NCBI GenBank assembly: GCA_029567325.1
Contig: JAKQLF010000277.1
Span: forward strand, 91,917-155,916
Reading direction: 5' to 3'
DNA from: Bacteroidota bacterium
Lineage (GTDB): Bacteria > Bacteroidota > Bacteroidia > Chitinophagales > Saprospiraceae
Length of the DNA stretch: 64,000 bases
Shown piece after piece: positions 1 to 10,954 of this stretch. Position numbers and translations under genes: made by a program. The notes below the pieces were generated by a model. That model made no database searches and was not told where the DNA came from. It saw only the letters and a program-made list of their open reading frames with translations. Position 1 is the first letter of the stretch; every line of letters begins with the position of its first letter.

Positions 1-154
1 GATTTGGAGAAGAAATAATTTTGACATCACCTGGCAAAGCTATGTCATTCGCAATCTTTTCTATTTTCCCCTTACTGATAAAGATATCAACAATTTCACC
101 GTTGTGCGGAGCATTTTTGTCAACAATTTTGGCTTTTTGTATCAGCAATTTCAT
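1..154 (-). CDS. pyrC: dihydroorotase / amidohydrolase N-terminus (partial, runs off window start)
   Basis: Reverse complement from ATG at 154 reads MKLLIQKAKIVDKNAPHNGEIVDIFISKGKIEKIANDIALPGDVKIISSPN, typical of a dihydroorotase N-terminus; it sits next to a BatA-domain gene. Confidence 0.6.
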   Translation of the reverse strand, partial: MKLLIQKAKIVDKNAPHNGEIVDIFISKGKIEKIANDIALPGDVKIISSPN

Positions 155-194
155 ATTCCAGTTGTTTATATCCTAATTGGCAATTTTGGTTTTT

Positions 195-2222
195 CTAAGT
201 TTTCAAAAAACGAATAAGCAAAGCCTCTATGAGCAAAAATGCAATTGCAGCCCACAAAAACCATCGCCATAAAACTACACCTTGGTCCTTTTCCGAAATG
301 GCTACATTTATTCCAGCTTGTTGTTCTTGGCTGATCACTGACATTGCAGGGTTTGTTTTGATTTGATCTGCCAGTTCAGAATTGCTATAAAAGCTAAGGT
401 CAGATTCTGCACGATCAAAGTTGAAGGCTAGCGTCTTTGCTTTTTGCTCGTTGAGTACAGCGTCATATAATCCGCCCTCAACAATTTGATTACTCACATC
501 CAAGATCATTTTTTTTCCTAAGTTGCGTTGGCCTGGGATAAATTCTTTTTTACCTGTTATTTTGTAAGTGACATCTCCTCCTGCACCTGCTTTATTTTCC
601 ATTTCAACAAACTTATCACTTCCGATCTTGTAAGAAATTTGCTCTGGATTTGTCCGAGAAATGGCCATTCTGTACGTCATTGGCACAAAAATCTCCGCTT
701 GTCTTACCAAATCACTTTTTGTTTCGTCCAGTGGACTTGCACACAAATATAGGATGCCTTCTTCAATGCGATATTTGTTGATAAAAGCATTCCCATCTCT
801 GAAAGACATGATACTCTCAAAAGGTTGTACACTAGAAACCGCACTGATCAAATAGGATAGATTGACGGTAGGTAATTTTAAATTGCGGTTATTGTTTTCA
901 AACACATCAGAAAACACAAATTCCCCAGTATTGATATTGGCAACTTCTTTGTTGTCATTGAGTGCTGAAACCAAGGTATTTGCTCCACTCATAGACAAAA
1001 ATTGATTGTAAGAATTTAAGTCGGCATTTGCTCCAGGAAAAACCAAAACTTTGCCTCCTGCTTTGATGTATTGCAAAAGTTCTGATGCCAAACCTGAAGA
1101 AATACTGCGTAGATCATGCAAAATAATCAATTGATTATTATCAAATTCTTGATATTGGATTTGAGAAAGATTTTGGTGATTTATTTGAAAGTAAGAAATA
1201 CCTTTAAACAATGCATCCAAATATCGGTTGGCTCCACCCTCATCTATAGAAAGGATATTTATTTTCTCCGCGACTTCAAATGATATAAAATAACTATCAT
1301 CAAATTGAATAGGATAATCCAATATTTTGATCTCGGCTTGATGTGTTCCTGTAGTTGTAATACTGAGATTGATTGTGTCCGTAGCAGAGGATCCAGCAGC
1401 GACGTCCATGAGTCCAATGGGTCGTTCCTGATCATCTTTCAAAATAGAAAGTTTGACGCTTTCTATATCGTCGTCTCCATAATTGTGCAATCTCACAACC
1501 AAGGCATTGTTTTGATTGATCATCGGCACAGGTGAAACAAACCAAACACTATCAATCGCTACATTTCTGGTATTGACACCTTGCACAGGAATGAGATTTA
1601 CCTCCATGGTCGTGTCTTGCCAACCTTCTACATTGGTTATACTTTTTTGAAAATCAGAAATGAGATAAGAAATCTGGTTATCTCCTTTCAGTACTTGTTT
1701 TTGCCTATTGATGATCTGAGATAATTGATGAACCGCCGGACTCGGTGTTATTTGATCAATGGTAGTCAAGGCATCATCCTTAGTAAGTGTTCGTTGATAT
1801 TTTCCATCAAAGTCCTGAGTTAAAATCTGGAATTTATCACTTTCTGTATAAGCGTTGACAATATCGCGAGCCCTATCTTTGGCGATGTCTAGGAGAGGAA
1901 TATTTTGACGCTCACCATTCATAGAAAATGAATTATCGACAAAAATACTGACTGCCTTTTCACCAACTCGCACCTTATCATCCTTCTTTAAAAAGGGTTG
2001 TGCGAATGCAAATACCAATGCAGCCAAAGCCAAACATCTCATCAATAAAACAAGCAAATTTTTCAACCTGCTTCTAGAAGAAGTTTCCTCCTTGATCTCT
2101 TGTAAAAACTTAGTATTGGAAAAGTAAACCTTCTTGAACCTTCTGAAATAGAACAAGTGTATGATGATTGGTATCGAAAGACCAGCAATAGCCCATAAAA
2201 AACTCGGATATAAAAAACTCAT
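195..2222 (-). CDS. BatA-domain / VWA-like membrane protein
   Basis: 675 aa; N-term MSFLYPSFLWAIAGLSIPIIIHLFYFRRFKKVYFSNTKFL is the BatA N-terminal TM motif; VWA-like VSIFVDNSFSM; C-terminal TM helix. Confidence 0.85.
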   Translation of the reverse strand: MSFLYPSFLWAIAGLSIPIIIHLFYFRRFKKVYFSNTKFLQEIKEETSSRSRLKNLLVLLMRCLALAALVFAFAQPFLKKDDKVRVGEKAVSIFVDNSFSMNGERQNIPLLDIAKDRARDIVNAYTESDKFQILTQDFDGKYQRTLTKDDALTTIDQITPSPAVHQLSQIINRQKQVLKGDNQISYLISDFQKSITNVEGWQDTTMEVNLIPVQGVNTRNVAIDSVWFVSPVPMINQNNALVVRLHNYGDDDIESVKLSILKDDQERPIGLMDVAAGSSATDTINLSITTTGTHQAEIKILDYPIQFDDSYFISFEVAEKINILSIDEGGANRYLDALFKGISYFQINHQNLSQIQYQEFDNNQLIILHDLRSISSGLASELLQYIKAGGKVLVFPGANADLNSYNQFLSMSGANTLVSALNDNKEVANINTGEFVFSDVFENNNRNLKLPTVNLSYLISAVSSVQPFESIMSFRDGNAFINKYRIEEGILYLCASPLDETKSDLVRQAEIFVPMTYRMAISRTNPEQISYKIGSDKFVEMENKAGAGGDVTYKITGKKEFIPGQRNLGKKMILDVSNQIVEGGLYDAVLNEQKAKTLAFNFDRAESDLSFYSNSELADQIKTNPAMSVISQEQQAGINVAISEKDQGVVLWRWFLWAAIAFLLIEALLIRFLKT

Positions 2223-2425
2223 AGCTGCGCAAAAATAACGGATTCAATGAAAAGAACGCTATTTATAGATAAAATGATTTGTTGTGTTATAGATATTGAT
2301 TAAAGATACTTAAAACCGTATTTATTAATAAGCAACAACCGGCCTTTTTGTAAGGGTTGAAGTCTTTGAAATAAACGATGTATTTTATCACCTTGAATAA
2401 AAAAGTGCAAAAATAAATTACTTAT

Positions 2426-4747
2426 TTAATTGACAATCAATATTTTAGTGACATAACTATCGACTGATTCAAAATCAACTCTAGAAGCACTAAACACCAA
2501 ATAGACACCTGGAGCAGCTTTTCTCCCTGTATAGTCTCTGCCGTCCCAATTTGCCTGTCCTCCCAATGCTGTAGTTTCATAAACCAGTTTCCCATTGATA
2601 TCTGTGATTTTCACATTGGCATCTCTGCCCAAACCTCTCACAGAAATAGTTCCTTCGTAGCCAGGTCTTACCGGGTTTGGAAATGCATAGACTTCCTCAC
2701 TGTGTCTCGCCTTTGCACCAACCGTCTCCGTTTGATATGCCTGAATTCCCTGAGCTGTGCCAATATACATGACACCAGATTTTTGGTCAAATTTTAGAGA
2801 GACAACTGTATTATCCAGCAATGGGGAATTTGTAGTTGTAAATCGCAAAACCTGATTTATAGCATCCGCACTTTGTACAAAAATACCATTTCTAGTGCCA
2901 AACCATTTCCGATTACCACCATCAAATTCAATAGATAAAATATCTTCAGTTTTCAATAATATTGCTGCAATACTATCTTGCAATACTTTGATGACATTAC
3001 CCTTACAATTTTCATCAAAGGGGTCACAATCAAAAACTACAGGACCCTCATTGGTACCAACCCATATTTCACCATCTTGATCTGCCTGGATGCTATAAAT
3101 ACTGCCGCCTTCAAGTACAGAATTGGATTGATCAAAATAACGATATCGATCATCAGATGGGTCATTGATGCGTTCTCCATCGTCCAAAACCAAGACCCCA
3201 CCAGGATTACCAATCACGGTAAACCATTTGTAGTTTCGATCATCAAAAGCGATTTTGGCGATGGCTTTGTTGGCAATGGGAGGTACAAAGCTATACCAGT
3301 TGCCATCTGGTGTACCTGCAAATATTGGTTTGGGCGACAAATAAGCGGTAGCCCATAAATTGCCGTTTTTATCAAACTTTACAAATGCGACCCTGTTTGT
3401 GATCGGTAACTTAGTATTGTTGAGGAATTCAAAACTTTCTTTTTCAAAATCATAAATCATAATGCCACTATAAAAACTGGCGGCATAAATTTTGTCCTCA
3501 GTAGGATGGGGAGCAACAGAAAGAAAATTGAGGAAATCATTTTGGTCAATGGTATTGAAAAAAGGCCCTGCTAAATTCAACCATTCATCATTTTGTAAAA
3601 CATAAACTCCATTCCTATTGGAAAGTAATGCGTAATTATCAATGGAAGCACCGCCACTTGCAAAAAATACTCTATCATTTTTTACTTCAATCTGACTCGT
3701 CTCAAATGACAAAGGCGAATCAAATTCTACCATCTGGCAGCCTTCATTGAGACCAGCAGTCGTAAATCTGAACAACCTCCACATGTCTGCAAACCATACC
3801 CTGCTTTTTTCATCTTCAATTCCATAAAGTACGCGGTTGGCACAATTTCCTCCAGCAGGTAAAACATTTCCATTTTTATCGATGGCCTTGATCAAAGATG
3901 AAACATTGTTATCTCTATATCCAATCAATAAATGAGCGCCTTCGGTTGTCATAAATATAGGTTCAAATGAAAAACCTACCTCCACTGACAGTGGTGCAAA
4001 AATATTTCCATTATCACTGACAAAAACTCTTTTATTAACGGTGGTGTAAACTTTGCCATTGAAAAAAGCTACCATGCGTGAATCATAACTTGCTGGCAAG
4101 TTTGCTCTTCCACTCAAAAATTCCCATCTTGAAAAATTAATTTTAGAAATGTCGTCTTTTCTGATTTTGAAAAGCCCGTCATCAGTAGCAGCAAATAAGT
4201 GTGTATTGCTAGCACTGACTGCGTAAACTGGGAAAGAAGTGAAGGTAGTAAACCTGAATTCTAGCGCTTTTAAATCCCACTCCACAATTCCAAAATCTGT
4301 GGATAAATAAGCAGTATTTTCGTCCAGGATGAAAATATCATTGATGTTTTTACGACCTATGATGTTTTTGTTGTCTTTTATGTCAGAAATGGTGTATACT
4401 CCCTCGTCAGATACAATATCAATGCCACCAGATTCATAAATAACAATGAGTTGCTTGTTGAATTTATCAAATTTGATCTTTGAAATGACTGTTTCTGATA
4501 ATCCATCCATTTTGGAAAGTTCTACAAAAGAAAGATCATTTTTATCAAATATCAATATGGACCTTTTTGTAGAATAGTATATTTTTTGGTCACTCTGAGT
4601 TACCCAAGCACCTTCTCGTTTGGGTAGATAGGTGGCCCAATCGCCGATTTTCATCGGTTGTTGACCATAAATAACTGCTGTAGAAAAACCTAAAAAAACC
4701 AATAAATAAGATAAAATTCTCTTCAAAATCAAAATTTCTAAGTTCAT
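2426..4747 (-). CDS. porZ: PorZ-like beta-propeller protein (type IX secretion associated)
   Basis: 773 aa; signal peptide, 'IGDWATYLPKREGAWVTQSDQKIYYSTKRSILIFDKND' propeller repeats, C-terminal T9SS-type domain (YAFPNPVRPGYEGTISVRGLGRDANVKITDINGKLVYE). Confidence 0.8.
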   Translation of the reverse strand: MNLEILILKRILSYLLVFLGFSTAVIYGQQPMKIGDWATYLPKREGAWVTQSDQKIYYSTKRSILIFDKNDLSFVELSKMDGLSETVISKIKFDKFNKQLIVIYESGGIDIVSDEGVYTISDIKDNKNIIGRKNINDIFILDENTAYLSTDFGIVEWDLKALEFRFTTFTSFPVYAVSASNTHLFAATDDGLFKIRKDDISKINFSRWEFLSGRANLPASYDSRMVAFFNGKVYTTVNKRVFVSDNGNIFAPLSVEVGFSFEPIFMTTEGAHLLIGYRDNNVSSLIKAIDKNGNVLPAGGNCANRVLYGIEDEKSRVWFADMWRLFRFTTAGLNEGCQMVEFDSPLSFETSQIEVKNDRVFFASGGASIDNYALLSNRNGVYVLQNDEWLNLAGPFFNTIDQNDFLNFLSVAPHPTEDKIYAASFYSGIMIYDFEKESFEFLNNTKLPITNRVAFVKFDKNGNLWATAYLSPKPIFAGTPDGNWYSFVPPIANKAIAKIAFDDRNYKWFTVIGNPGGVLVLDDGERINDPSDDRYRYFDQSNSVLEGGSIYSIQADQDGEIWVGTNEGPVVFDCDPFDENCKGNVIKVLQDSIAAILLKTEDILSIEFDGGNRKWFGTRNGIFVQSADAINQVLRFTTTNSPLLDNTVVSLKFDQKSGVMYIGTAQGIQAYQTETVGAKARHSEEVYAFPNPVRPGYEGTISVRGLGRDANVKITDINGKLVYETTALGGQANWDGRDYTGRKAAPGVYLVFSASRVDFESVDSYVTKILIVN

Positions 4748-4897
4748 ATAAAAGTGCGAAGTAAAAGTAAGTCATTTGATCAAAGTTAAAGAGATACTCA
4801 TTCAATATTGATCAATTTCACTTAGCTAACGTTTATAATGTTGATATTTGTATTGTTTTTAGATCAATTTTAGCTTCAAAGCTTAATACTTATTTAA

Positions 4898-5725
4898 ATG
4901 GAAGTAATCACACTTGGATTTTCGCCTTGCCCAAATGACACTTTTATTTTCGGAGCCTTGGTCAACGATCAGTTGATACACAAGGATTTGTCTTTTCAAT
5001 ACATGATGGAGGATGTAGAATACCTCAATAAAGCTGCACTGGCAGGTGATTTGGACGTGGTGAAAGTTAGTTATTTTGCCTTTACAAAACTATCAGATAA
5101 ATACCAGTTGTTGACTTCGGGCGGAGCTCTTGGTACCAACTGTGGCCCATTGATCATCTCAAAAACATCGGGTAGAATTCCTTCAGAAAAAGATGTAATA
5201 GCCATTCCAGGAGAAAATACCACCGCAAATCTGTTACTTACATTGGCTTATCCACAATGCACCAATAAAGAAGTGGTCTTGTTTTCTGATATTGAAAAAG
5301 GTGTTTTAGAAGGAAAATATGATTTTGGTCTCATCATTCACGAATCTAGATTTACTTATCAGCAAAATGGATTGTTTAAAGTTCGTGATTTAGGCGAATT
5401 CTGGGAAGAATATACTGGAACGCCAATACCGCTTGGTGCTATTGCCATCAAAAAATCTTTGCCTGAAAATACAAAAAAGCGGATCAATGAGCTCATTTCT
5501 GAGAGTTTGCAATACGCCTATGACCATAGAGATAGCGCTATGGATTTTGTAAAGCAACATGCACAGGGAATGGATCCAGTCGTCATGCAAGCGCACATTG
5601 ACCTGTATGTGACACCTTATTCGATGGATCTGGGTGATCATGGTAAAATGGCTGCTTCACGATTATTTCATGAGATTGAACTAAAGTTGGGCATCAAGGA
5701 GCCAGAATGGCCAATATACATTTGA
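4898..5725 (+). CDS. mqnD: 1,4-dihydroxy-6-naphthoate synthase (futalosine menaquinone pathway)
   Basis: 275 aa; 'LGFSPCPNDTFIFGALV' and 'GGALGTNCGPLIISK' are MqnD hallmarks. Confidence 0.9.
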   Translation: MEVITLGFSPCPNDTFIFGALVNDQLIHKDLSFQYMMEDVEYLNKAALAGDLDVVKVSYFAFTKLSDKYQLLTSGGALGTNCGPLIISKTSGRIPSEKDVIAIPGENTTANLLLTLAYPQCTNKEVVLFSDIEKGVLEGKYDFGLIIHESRFTYQQNGLFKVRDLGEFWEEYTGTPIPLGAIAIKKSLPENTKKRINELISESLQYAYDHRDSAMDFVKQHAQGMDPVVMQAHIDLYVTPYSMDLGDHGKMAASRLFHEIELKLGIKEPEWPIYI

Positions 5726-5792
5726 GGGATAAATAATTTATTTGAGATCATTGTTGATATTCATTATTATTGTCTATCAATTCCAATAAATC

Positions 5793-7541
5793 TTGACCAA
5801 CTCCAAAAAAAATATTCTTAATAACATAAGCTATTTAGTTTTTGTATCTATTCTTATTTACGAAATATTCCAAATTTATACGGCTAAACGAGACCTTCTT
5901 CAACTTAGTCAAAATCTGAATTTCAACCTTGCCTATTTTCTCATTTGTTGTTGTGTTTTCACTGCCATCATTTTGTTGAATAAGGATAAGGAACAAGTTG
6001 CACCGGAAACGATAGCTTTACCCAAAGAAAAACGGTCTACTTCGTATTTTGATGGAATATTTACGTTTTGGAAACAGTTGCCTTGGTATATCAATGGAGG
6101 AGTCCTACTATTGAGTATATTAATGGGTTTGTTGTGTTTTTTTGATTTGGGTTATTTTGATATTTTACCAGATGAATCGCTACACATAGAATCTGCCCAG
6201 GGTTTTAATGAGACGGGAAACTTCAAAAGGTGGGACTTTCTTTTAAACAAAACTGGAGAGCCATATGATCGAGCATGGTCTTATACTTTTCTCATCGCAA
6301 TTGTTTATAAATTTTTTGGTGTTTCTGTTGAAAATGCACGTTTAGTTTCTGCCTTATTGGGAATACTTTTCGTCCCAGTGATGTTCAGAATTTCCATGTA
6401 TTTTACCAAAAGTTACACGGCGTCTTTGTTGACTACCTTGGCTGTAATATTTTGTCCCTATTTCTTAGTTTACTTTCGTAGAATTAGGATGTACTCCATG
6501 CTTTTACCCGTATTTGCACTCTTTTATTATTTTGCTATTCGGGTTATAAATGAGCCTAGTGGAAGAGGTAAATTATTTGGGTCTGTTTTATTGGGAAAGC
6601 TACTAGATTTCAAAATGCCATTATTGGGAATGACCTTGTTTTTTCTCTTTCTATCATTCAATGTGCATCAATTATCATTACTGAGCCTTGTAGCCTTGTT
6701 TATCTATTTTATCTATCTAGTGATCTTACAAAAGAGTCTCAGGTTAATGACCATTTTTGGCCTTGGAGTTGTCATACTTATTTTAATAATGATAAAACCA
6801 GAGGTTTCTGGTGGACTCGAAAATAAATTCAGTTTTTTCAAAGAAAACAACCAAATCTACCTTACCTTTTTATTGCAGCCTTTATTTAGCATCAACTTCA
6901 CTTTAGCAGTTTTTACATCGGGCATTTTATTCATTTTTAAAAGTGAAAATAAAAAGATGTTGGTTGCACTGTATGCAATGGTCTTATCTACCATATGTTT
7001 ATTTGTTTATTGCATTCAATATGATATCCATTTCAGGTATATCTCCTACACAATGCCTTTTTTCTTTATTTTAATGTTTTATCTCTTAAATATTTACAAT
7101 GAAAAGGTGGCACCAAAATATTTTTCTTTTGTGCTTCCTTTAGCATGTGTTTCAGTGATGCTCTTAAATTTTGTAAATAGCAAGGAATCCATCTATTACA
7201 AAAATCCAGAAGCTCAGTTTACTGAGAAGGTCTACAGGACGATGAAAAGGCAATTTGACCCTAAAACACAACAAATCTTGGCTTTATTCCCAGAAGAATT
7301 TTATCTAGATGAAATGGCTCCTAATACTCCGCTGATCGCAATGCCAAAAGATAAGGAATTGGGCCTCGGACAATTGAATTTCCTCCTGTCCAAAAAACAA
7401 AGTTCTTGGGTTACCTGGCCAACACACAAATCAAGACACATGCGTCAAGAGGTGATAGAAAAGATTAACAACACTTGTCAAAAGTATCATGGGTATGCGA
7501 TTGACAATACTTTTGTAAAGTTGTATTTGTGTAGAAGGTAA
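5793..7541 (+). CDS. glycosyltransferase family 39-like integral membrane protein
   Basis: 582 aa, multi-TM, 'DILPDESLHIESAQGF' early acidic motif; apparent TTG start. Confidence 0.65.
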   Translation: MTNSKKNILNNISYLVFVSILIYEIFQIYTAKRDLLQLSQNLNFNLAYFLICCCVFTAIILLNKDKEQVAPETIALPKEKRSTSYFDGIFTFWKQLPWYINGGVLLLSILMGLLCFFDLGYFDILPDESLHIESAQGFNETGNFKRWDFLLNKTGEPYDRAWSYTFLIAIVYKFFGVSVENARLVSALLGILFVPVMFRISMYFTKSYTASLLTTLAVIFCPYFLVYFRRIRMYSMLLPVFALFYYFAIRVINEPSGRGKLFGSVLLGKLLDFKMPLLGMTLFFLFLSFNVHQLSLLSLVALFIYFIYLVILQKSLRLMTIFGLGVVILILIMIKPEVSGGLENKFSFFKENNQIYLTFLLQPLFSINFTLAVFTSGILFIFKSENKKMLVALYAMVLSTICLFVYCIQYDIHFRYISYTMPFFFILMFYLLNIYNEKVAPKYFSFVLPLACVSVMLLNFVNSKESIYYKNPEAQFTEKVYRTMKRQFDPKTQQILALFPEEFYLDEMAPNTPLIAMPKDKELGLGQLNFLLSKKQSSWVTWPTHKSRHMRQEVIEKINNTCQKYHGYAIDNTFVKLYLCRR

Positions 7542-7578
7542 TGGAAACTAGGTTGCTCTGGTTTGCTTTAAATAGTAA

Positions 7579-7598
7579 AGACGCAAGGCCTTGCGTCT
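7579..7598. terminator. 20-bp perfect palindrome between convergent genes, probable bidirectional terminator
   Basis: AGACGCAAGGCCTTGCGTCT equals its own reverse complement; lies between the GT39-like gene (+) and thrS (-). Confidence 0.5.
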
Positions 7599-7645
7599 CA
7601 ACTTTATGTCTTATGGGCGGAAAGCATTCCACCCCTTCTATTCCA

Positions 7646-9592
7646 TTACTTTTCTATCTGTGCTTCCGTAGCGTCAATTTCATTTTGAACATAAGCGGCC
7701 AATTCTGCTACCGTCATGGTACCAATGTCTCCTAGACCTTGCCTTCTTACTGAAACTGTTCCTGTTTCTGCTTCTTTATCGCCAATGATCAACATCAAAG
7801 GGACGCGTTTCAATTCGGTATCGCGAATTTTTCTGCCCAAAGACTCATTTCGATCATCAATAAATCCTCTGATGTCATATTTTTTGAGTGCTGTTTCCAC
7901 TGTTTTGCAATAATCAATTAATCTCTCTGATACAGGGAGCATGCCATATTGATCGGGCGTAAGCCAAAGTGGAAATTTACCTGCAGTGTGCTCAATGAGG
8001 ATAGATATAAACCTTTCCATACTGCCGAAAGGAGCTCTGTGAATCATCACTGGCCGGTGAGGTTTGTTGTCAGAACCAACATACTCCAATTGGAATCTTT
8101 CTGGCAAATTGTAATCTACCTGTATGGTTCCCAATTGCCAAGAACGGCCCAAAGCGTCCTTGATCATGAAATCTAGTTTTGGACCATAAAATGCAGCCTC
8201 CCCGAGTGCAGTTGTTGTAATCAAATCAACTTCACTTGTTGCCTCAATGATGGCTTTTTCGGCAGCATCCCAATTCTCATCACTGCCAATATATTTTTCT
8301 GGAGTTGCTGGGTCTCTCAAAGAAATCTGAGCCGTAAAATTATCAAATCCCATTTTTTTGATGACCTTGGTTGTCAATTCCAGGACGTTGAGGAATTCAC
8401 CTTTAACCTGATCAACGGTGCAAAAAATATGGGCATCGTCTTGTGTAAAACCTCTTACCCTAGACAGACCATGTAATTCTCCTGCTTGCTCATAACGATA
8501 AACTGTTCCAAATTCACCAATTCTCAAAGGCAATTCTTTGTATGACCTTGGTTTATGTGCAAAGATTTCACAATGGTGAGGGCAATTCATGGGTTTGAGC
8601 AAAAACTCTTCCCCTTCTCTAGGAGTTTTAATTGGTTGGAAACTATCAGCACCATATTTGGCATAGTGTCCTGAAGTTTCATACAATGCTTTGCCGCCAA
8701 TATGCGGAGTGACCACCATTTGATAACCACTTTTTTCTTGTTCTTCCCGAAGGTAATTTTGCAAACGCTCTCTGAGTTGTGTTCCTTTAGGTAACCATAG
8801 TGGCAATCCACTTCCCACTTTTTCAGAAAACATAAAGAGTTCCAATTCCGCACCTAATTTTCTATGGTCACGTTTTTTGGCTTCTTCTATCATTTCGAGG
8901 TATTCGGTCAATTCCTTTTGTTTCGGAAAGGTGATGCCATATACCCTAGTCATCATTTTACGCTTTTCATCACCACGCCAATAGGCACCTGCGATGTTTG
9001 TCAACTTTACTGCCTTGATTGGTGAAGTGTCAGGAATGTGTGGACCTCTACACAGATCGGTAAAATTTCCTTGTGTATAAAAAGTGATTTTACCATCTTC
9101 CAATCCTTCTAGCAATTCCAATTTATATTCATCGCCTTTTTCTTCGAAATACGCAATTGCTTCTGCTTTTCCTACATCTTTCCTTACGAACGTATTTTTC
9201 TCCCTCGCCAAGTCCAACATTTTTTGCTCCAATTTATCCAAATCAGCTGGAGCAAGTGCTCTGTCACCTAAATCGACATCGTAATAAAAACCAGCTTCGA
9301 TTGCTGGCCCTATACCAAACTTAGCTCCAGGGAAAGCAGATTCCAAGGCTTCGGCAAACAAATGGGCGGAAGAGTGCCAAAAAGTATTCTTTCCAGCTTT
9401 GTCATTCCAGGTATTGAGTTTTACATTACTGTCCGTGGTTATGGCTCTGCTCGCATCCCAAGTTTCTCCATTTACATCAGCACTCAGCACATTTCTTGCC
9501 AAGCCCTCACTGATCGATAGGGCAATGTCCATAGCTGACACACCGCTTTCGTACTGCCGTACACTTCCATCGGGCAAAGTAATGTTTATCAT
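7646..9592 (-). CDS. thrS: threonine--tRNA ligase
   Basis: 648 aa; TGS domain start [24 protein letters not shown], '[12 protein letters not shown]', '[10 protein letters not shown]', '[28 protein letters not shown]'. Confidence 0.97.
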   Translation of the reverse strand: MINITLPDGSVRQYESGVSAMDIALSISEGLARNVLSADVNGETWDASRAITTDSNVKLNTWNDKAGKNTFWHSSAHLFAEALESAFPGAKFGIGPAIEAGFYYDVDLGDRALAPADLDKLEQKMLDLAREKNTFVRKDVGKAEAIAYFEEKGDEYKLELLEGLEDGKITFYTQGNFTDLCRGPHIPDTSPIKAVKLTNIAGAYWRGDEKRKMMTRVYGITFPKQKELTEYLEMIEEAKKRDHRKLGAELELFMFSEKVGSGLPLWLPKGTQLRERLQNYLREEQEKSGYQMVVTPHIGGKALYETSGHYAKYGADSFQPIKTPREGEEFLLKPMNCPHHCEIFAHKPRSYKELPLRIGEFGTVYRYEQAGELHGLSRVRGFTQDDAHIFCTVDQVKGEFLNVLELTTKVIKKMGFDNFTAQISLRDPATPEKYIGSDENWDAAEKAIIEATSEVDLITTTALGEAAFYGPKLDFMIKDALGRSWQLGTIQVDYNLPERFQLEYVGSDNKPHRPVMIHRAPFGSMERFISILIEHTAGKFPLWLTPDQYGMLPVSERLIDYCKTVETALKKYDIRGFIDDRNESLGRKIRDTELKRVPLMLIIGDKEAETGTVSVRRQGLGDIGTMTVAELAAYVQNEIDATEAQIEK

Positions 9593-9868
9593 ATTCTATT
9601 TATTTATTATATATCTAAGCTCTTCGAGGCACAAAAGTAAAAAATGGTAGCTGGTATATCATTAAAATTGAAAAGATATTTCTGAGTATGGTATAGACTC
9701 TACAAAATTCGGTATTTTATCCTAAATTAGGCGATAATTCCTGAATAAAGAGACTGAAAACAAAAGCTCTAATTTACGATCTGTCTATAAAAATTTTAAA
9801 ACAAGAACGAAAAAATGAGAAATTACGTTATTTTTACTTCAGGGTTTTGATAAAAATAAAGCAATAAT

Positions 9869-10330
9869 ATGATTGGAGAAAGTAAGGTTCAAAATAAAAA
9901 GACGCTTGTAAATTTATCTTTATATAAAAAAATTATAATGTCATTAGGTCCGTCTGTCTTTATAGACTTAGATAAACCTAAATCATTAAAGATTGAGGAA
10001 GAACTACAAAATATTAAGCAAAAATTTTTAATTGATCAGCTTGGACTTGAAGACTCCCCTGCTCTGGATAAAAAATTGGATAAAATAACAAAGATATTTT
10101 TAGAATCTAATAATTTTGAAGATTACGGACTCCCCTACTTTTATTATTTACTAGTTATTCATTTTGACTCTATTGATTTCTTTCTCAAAGAGAAAATTTC
10201 AAATGAAAAAGAAAATGATCTTTCGGAGCCACTGTTAGATTTTGCTAAAAGCTTAGCTTCCAGACAAAAAGATATTGACCAAGATATCCGTAGAGTAACA
10301 GATGAAAACTTTTTTTCTCTCTTATTATGA
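9869..10330 (+). CDS. hypothetical protein, first gene of an overlapping pair
   Basis: 153 aa; overlaps the next ORF by 4 bp (ATGA), suggesting translational coupling. Confidence 0.6.
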   Translation: MIGESKVQNKKTLVNLSLYKKIIMSLGPSVFIDLDKPKSLKIEEELQNIKQKFLIDQLGLEDSPALDKKLDKITKIFLESNNFEDYGLPYFYYLLVIHFDSIDFFLKEKISNEKENDLSEPLLDFAKSLASRQKDIDQDIRRVTDENFFSLLL

Positions 10331-10935
10331 ATATCGAAGAAGCGATCTTTCTTTATTTACCGAAATATTTGTCTGCAGAAAGTCAAAAAAGAATATTTGA
10401 AGAAATAAGAGGCTTTCCTGAAAATTTAAATTCTAGATTTTACACCACAGTTTTAAAAAACGAAACTAACGTTTTTCAAGGTGACGGCATAATTGATCTT
10501 ATGGTAACAGACTTGCCTAATTCAAAAATTGAAAATGCAAAATGCATAATAATTTCAAACACTTGCGACATAGACCCAGCAAATACTAGGTATTTTGAAT
10601 CTCGTCTAACATATGCTCCTATTTTCAGTTTGGAAATGTACAAGGCAAACCTTGAAAAGAATAACATAGATAAACAAAAAATAAAAGCTCATATAAATGC
10701 AATTAGGTCGCAGGAGATTACACAAATATTTTATTTGCCTGCAAATACCGAAATTCCAGAAGCAATAGTTTTTCTAGATCGCCTCAATAATTGCAAAATA
10801 GATGTTATTACAAAAAATAATATTTACAGTAAAAGATTATTCACTTTAAGCAACTATGGCTTCTACATGTTTTTATTGAAATTATCAATGTCATTCACTA
10901 GAATTGGAGAATCAGTAGATCGCGACAATCCTTAA
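10327..10935 (+). CDS. hypothetical protein with 'IISNTCDI' motif, second gene of the pair
   Basis: 202 aa; start overlaps the upstream stop; conserved-looking CIIISNTCDIDP and C-terminal LSNYGFYMFLLKLSMSFTRIGE. Confidence 0.65.
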   Translation: MNIEEAIFLYLPKYLSAESQKRIFEEIRGFPENLNSRFYTTVLKNETNVFQGDGIIDLMVTDLPNSKIENAKCIIISNTCDIDPANTRYFESRLTYAPIFSLEMYKANLEKNNIDKQKIKAHINAIRSQEITQIFYLPANTEIPEAIVFLDRLNNCKIDVITKNNIYSKRLFTLSNYGFYMFLLKLSMSFTRIGESVDRDNP

Positions 10936-10954
10936 CACAAATTAAAAATTGAAT

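Noticed and set aside
5793-5830. A8 tract at the start of the GT39-like gene as a second slippage switch
   Set aside because: No alternative ATG in another frame was found; short homopolymers are common in this AT-rich genome.
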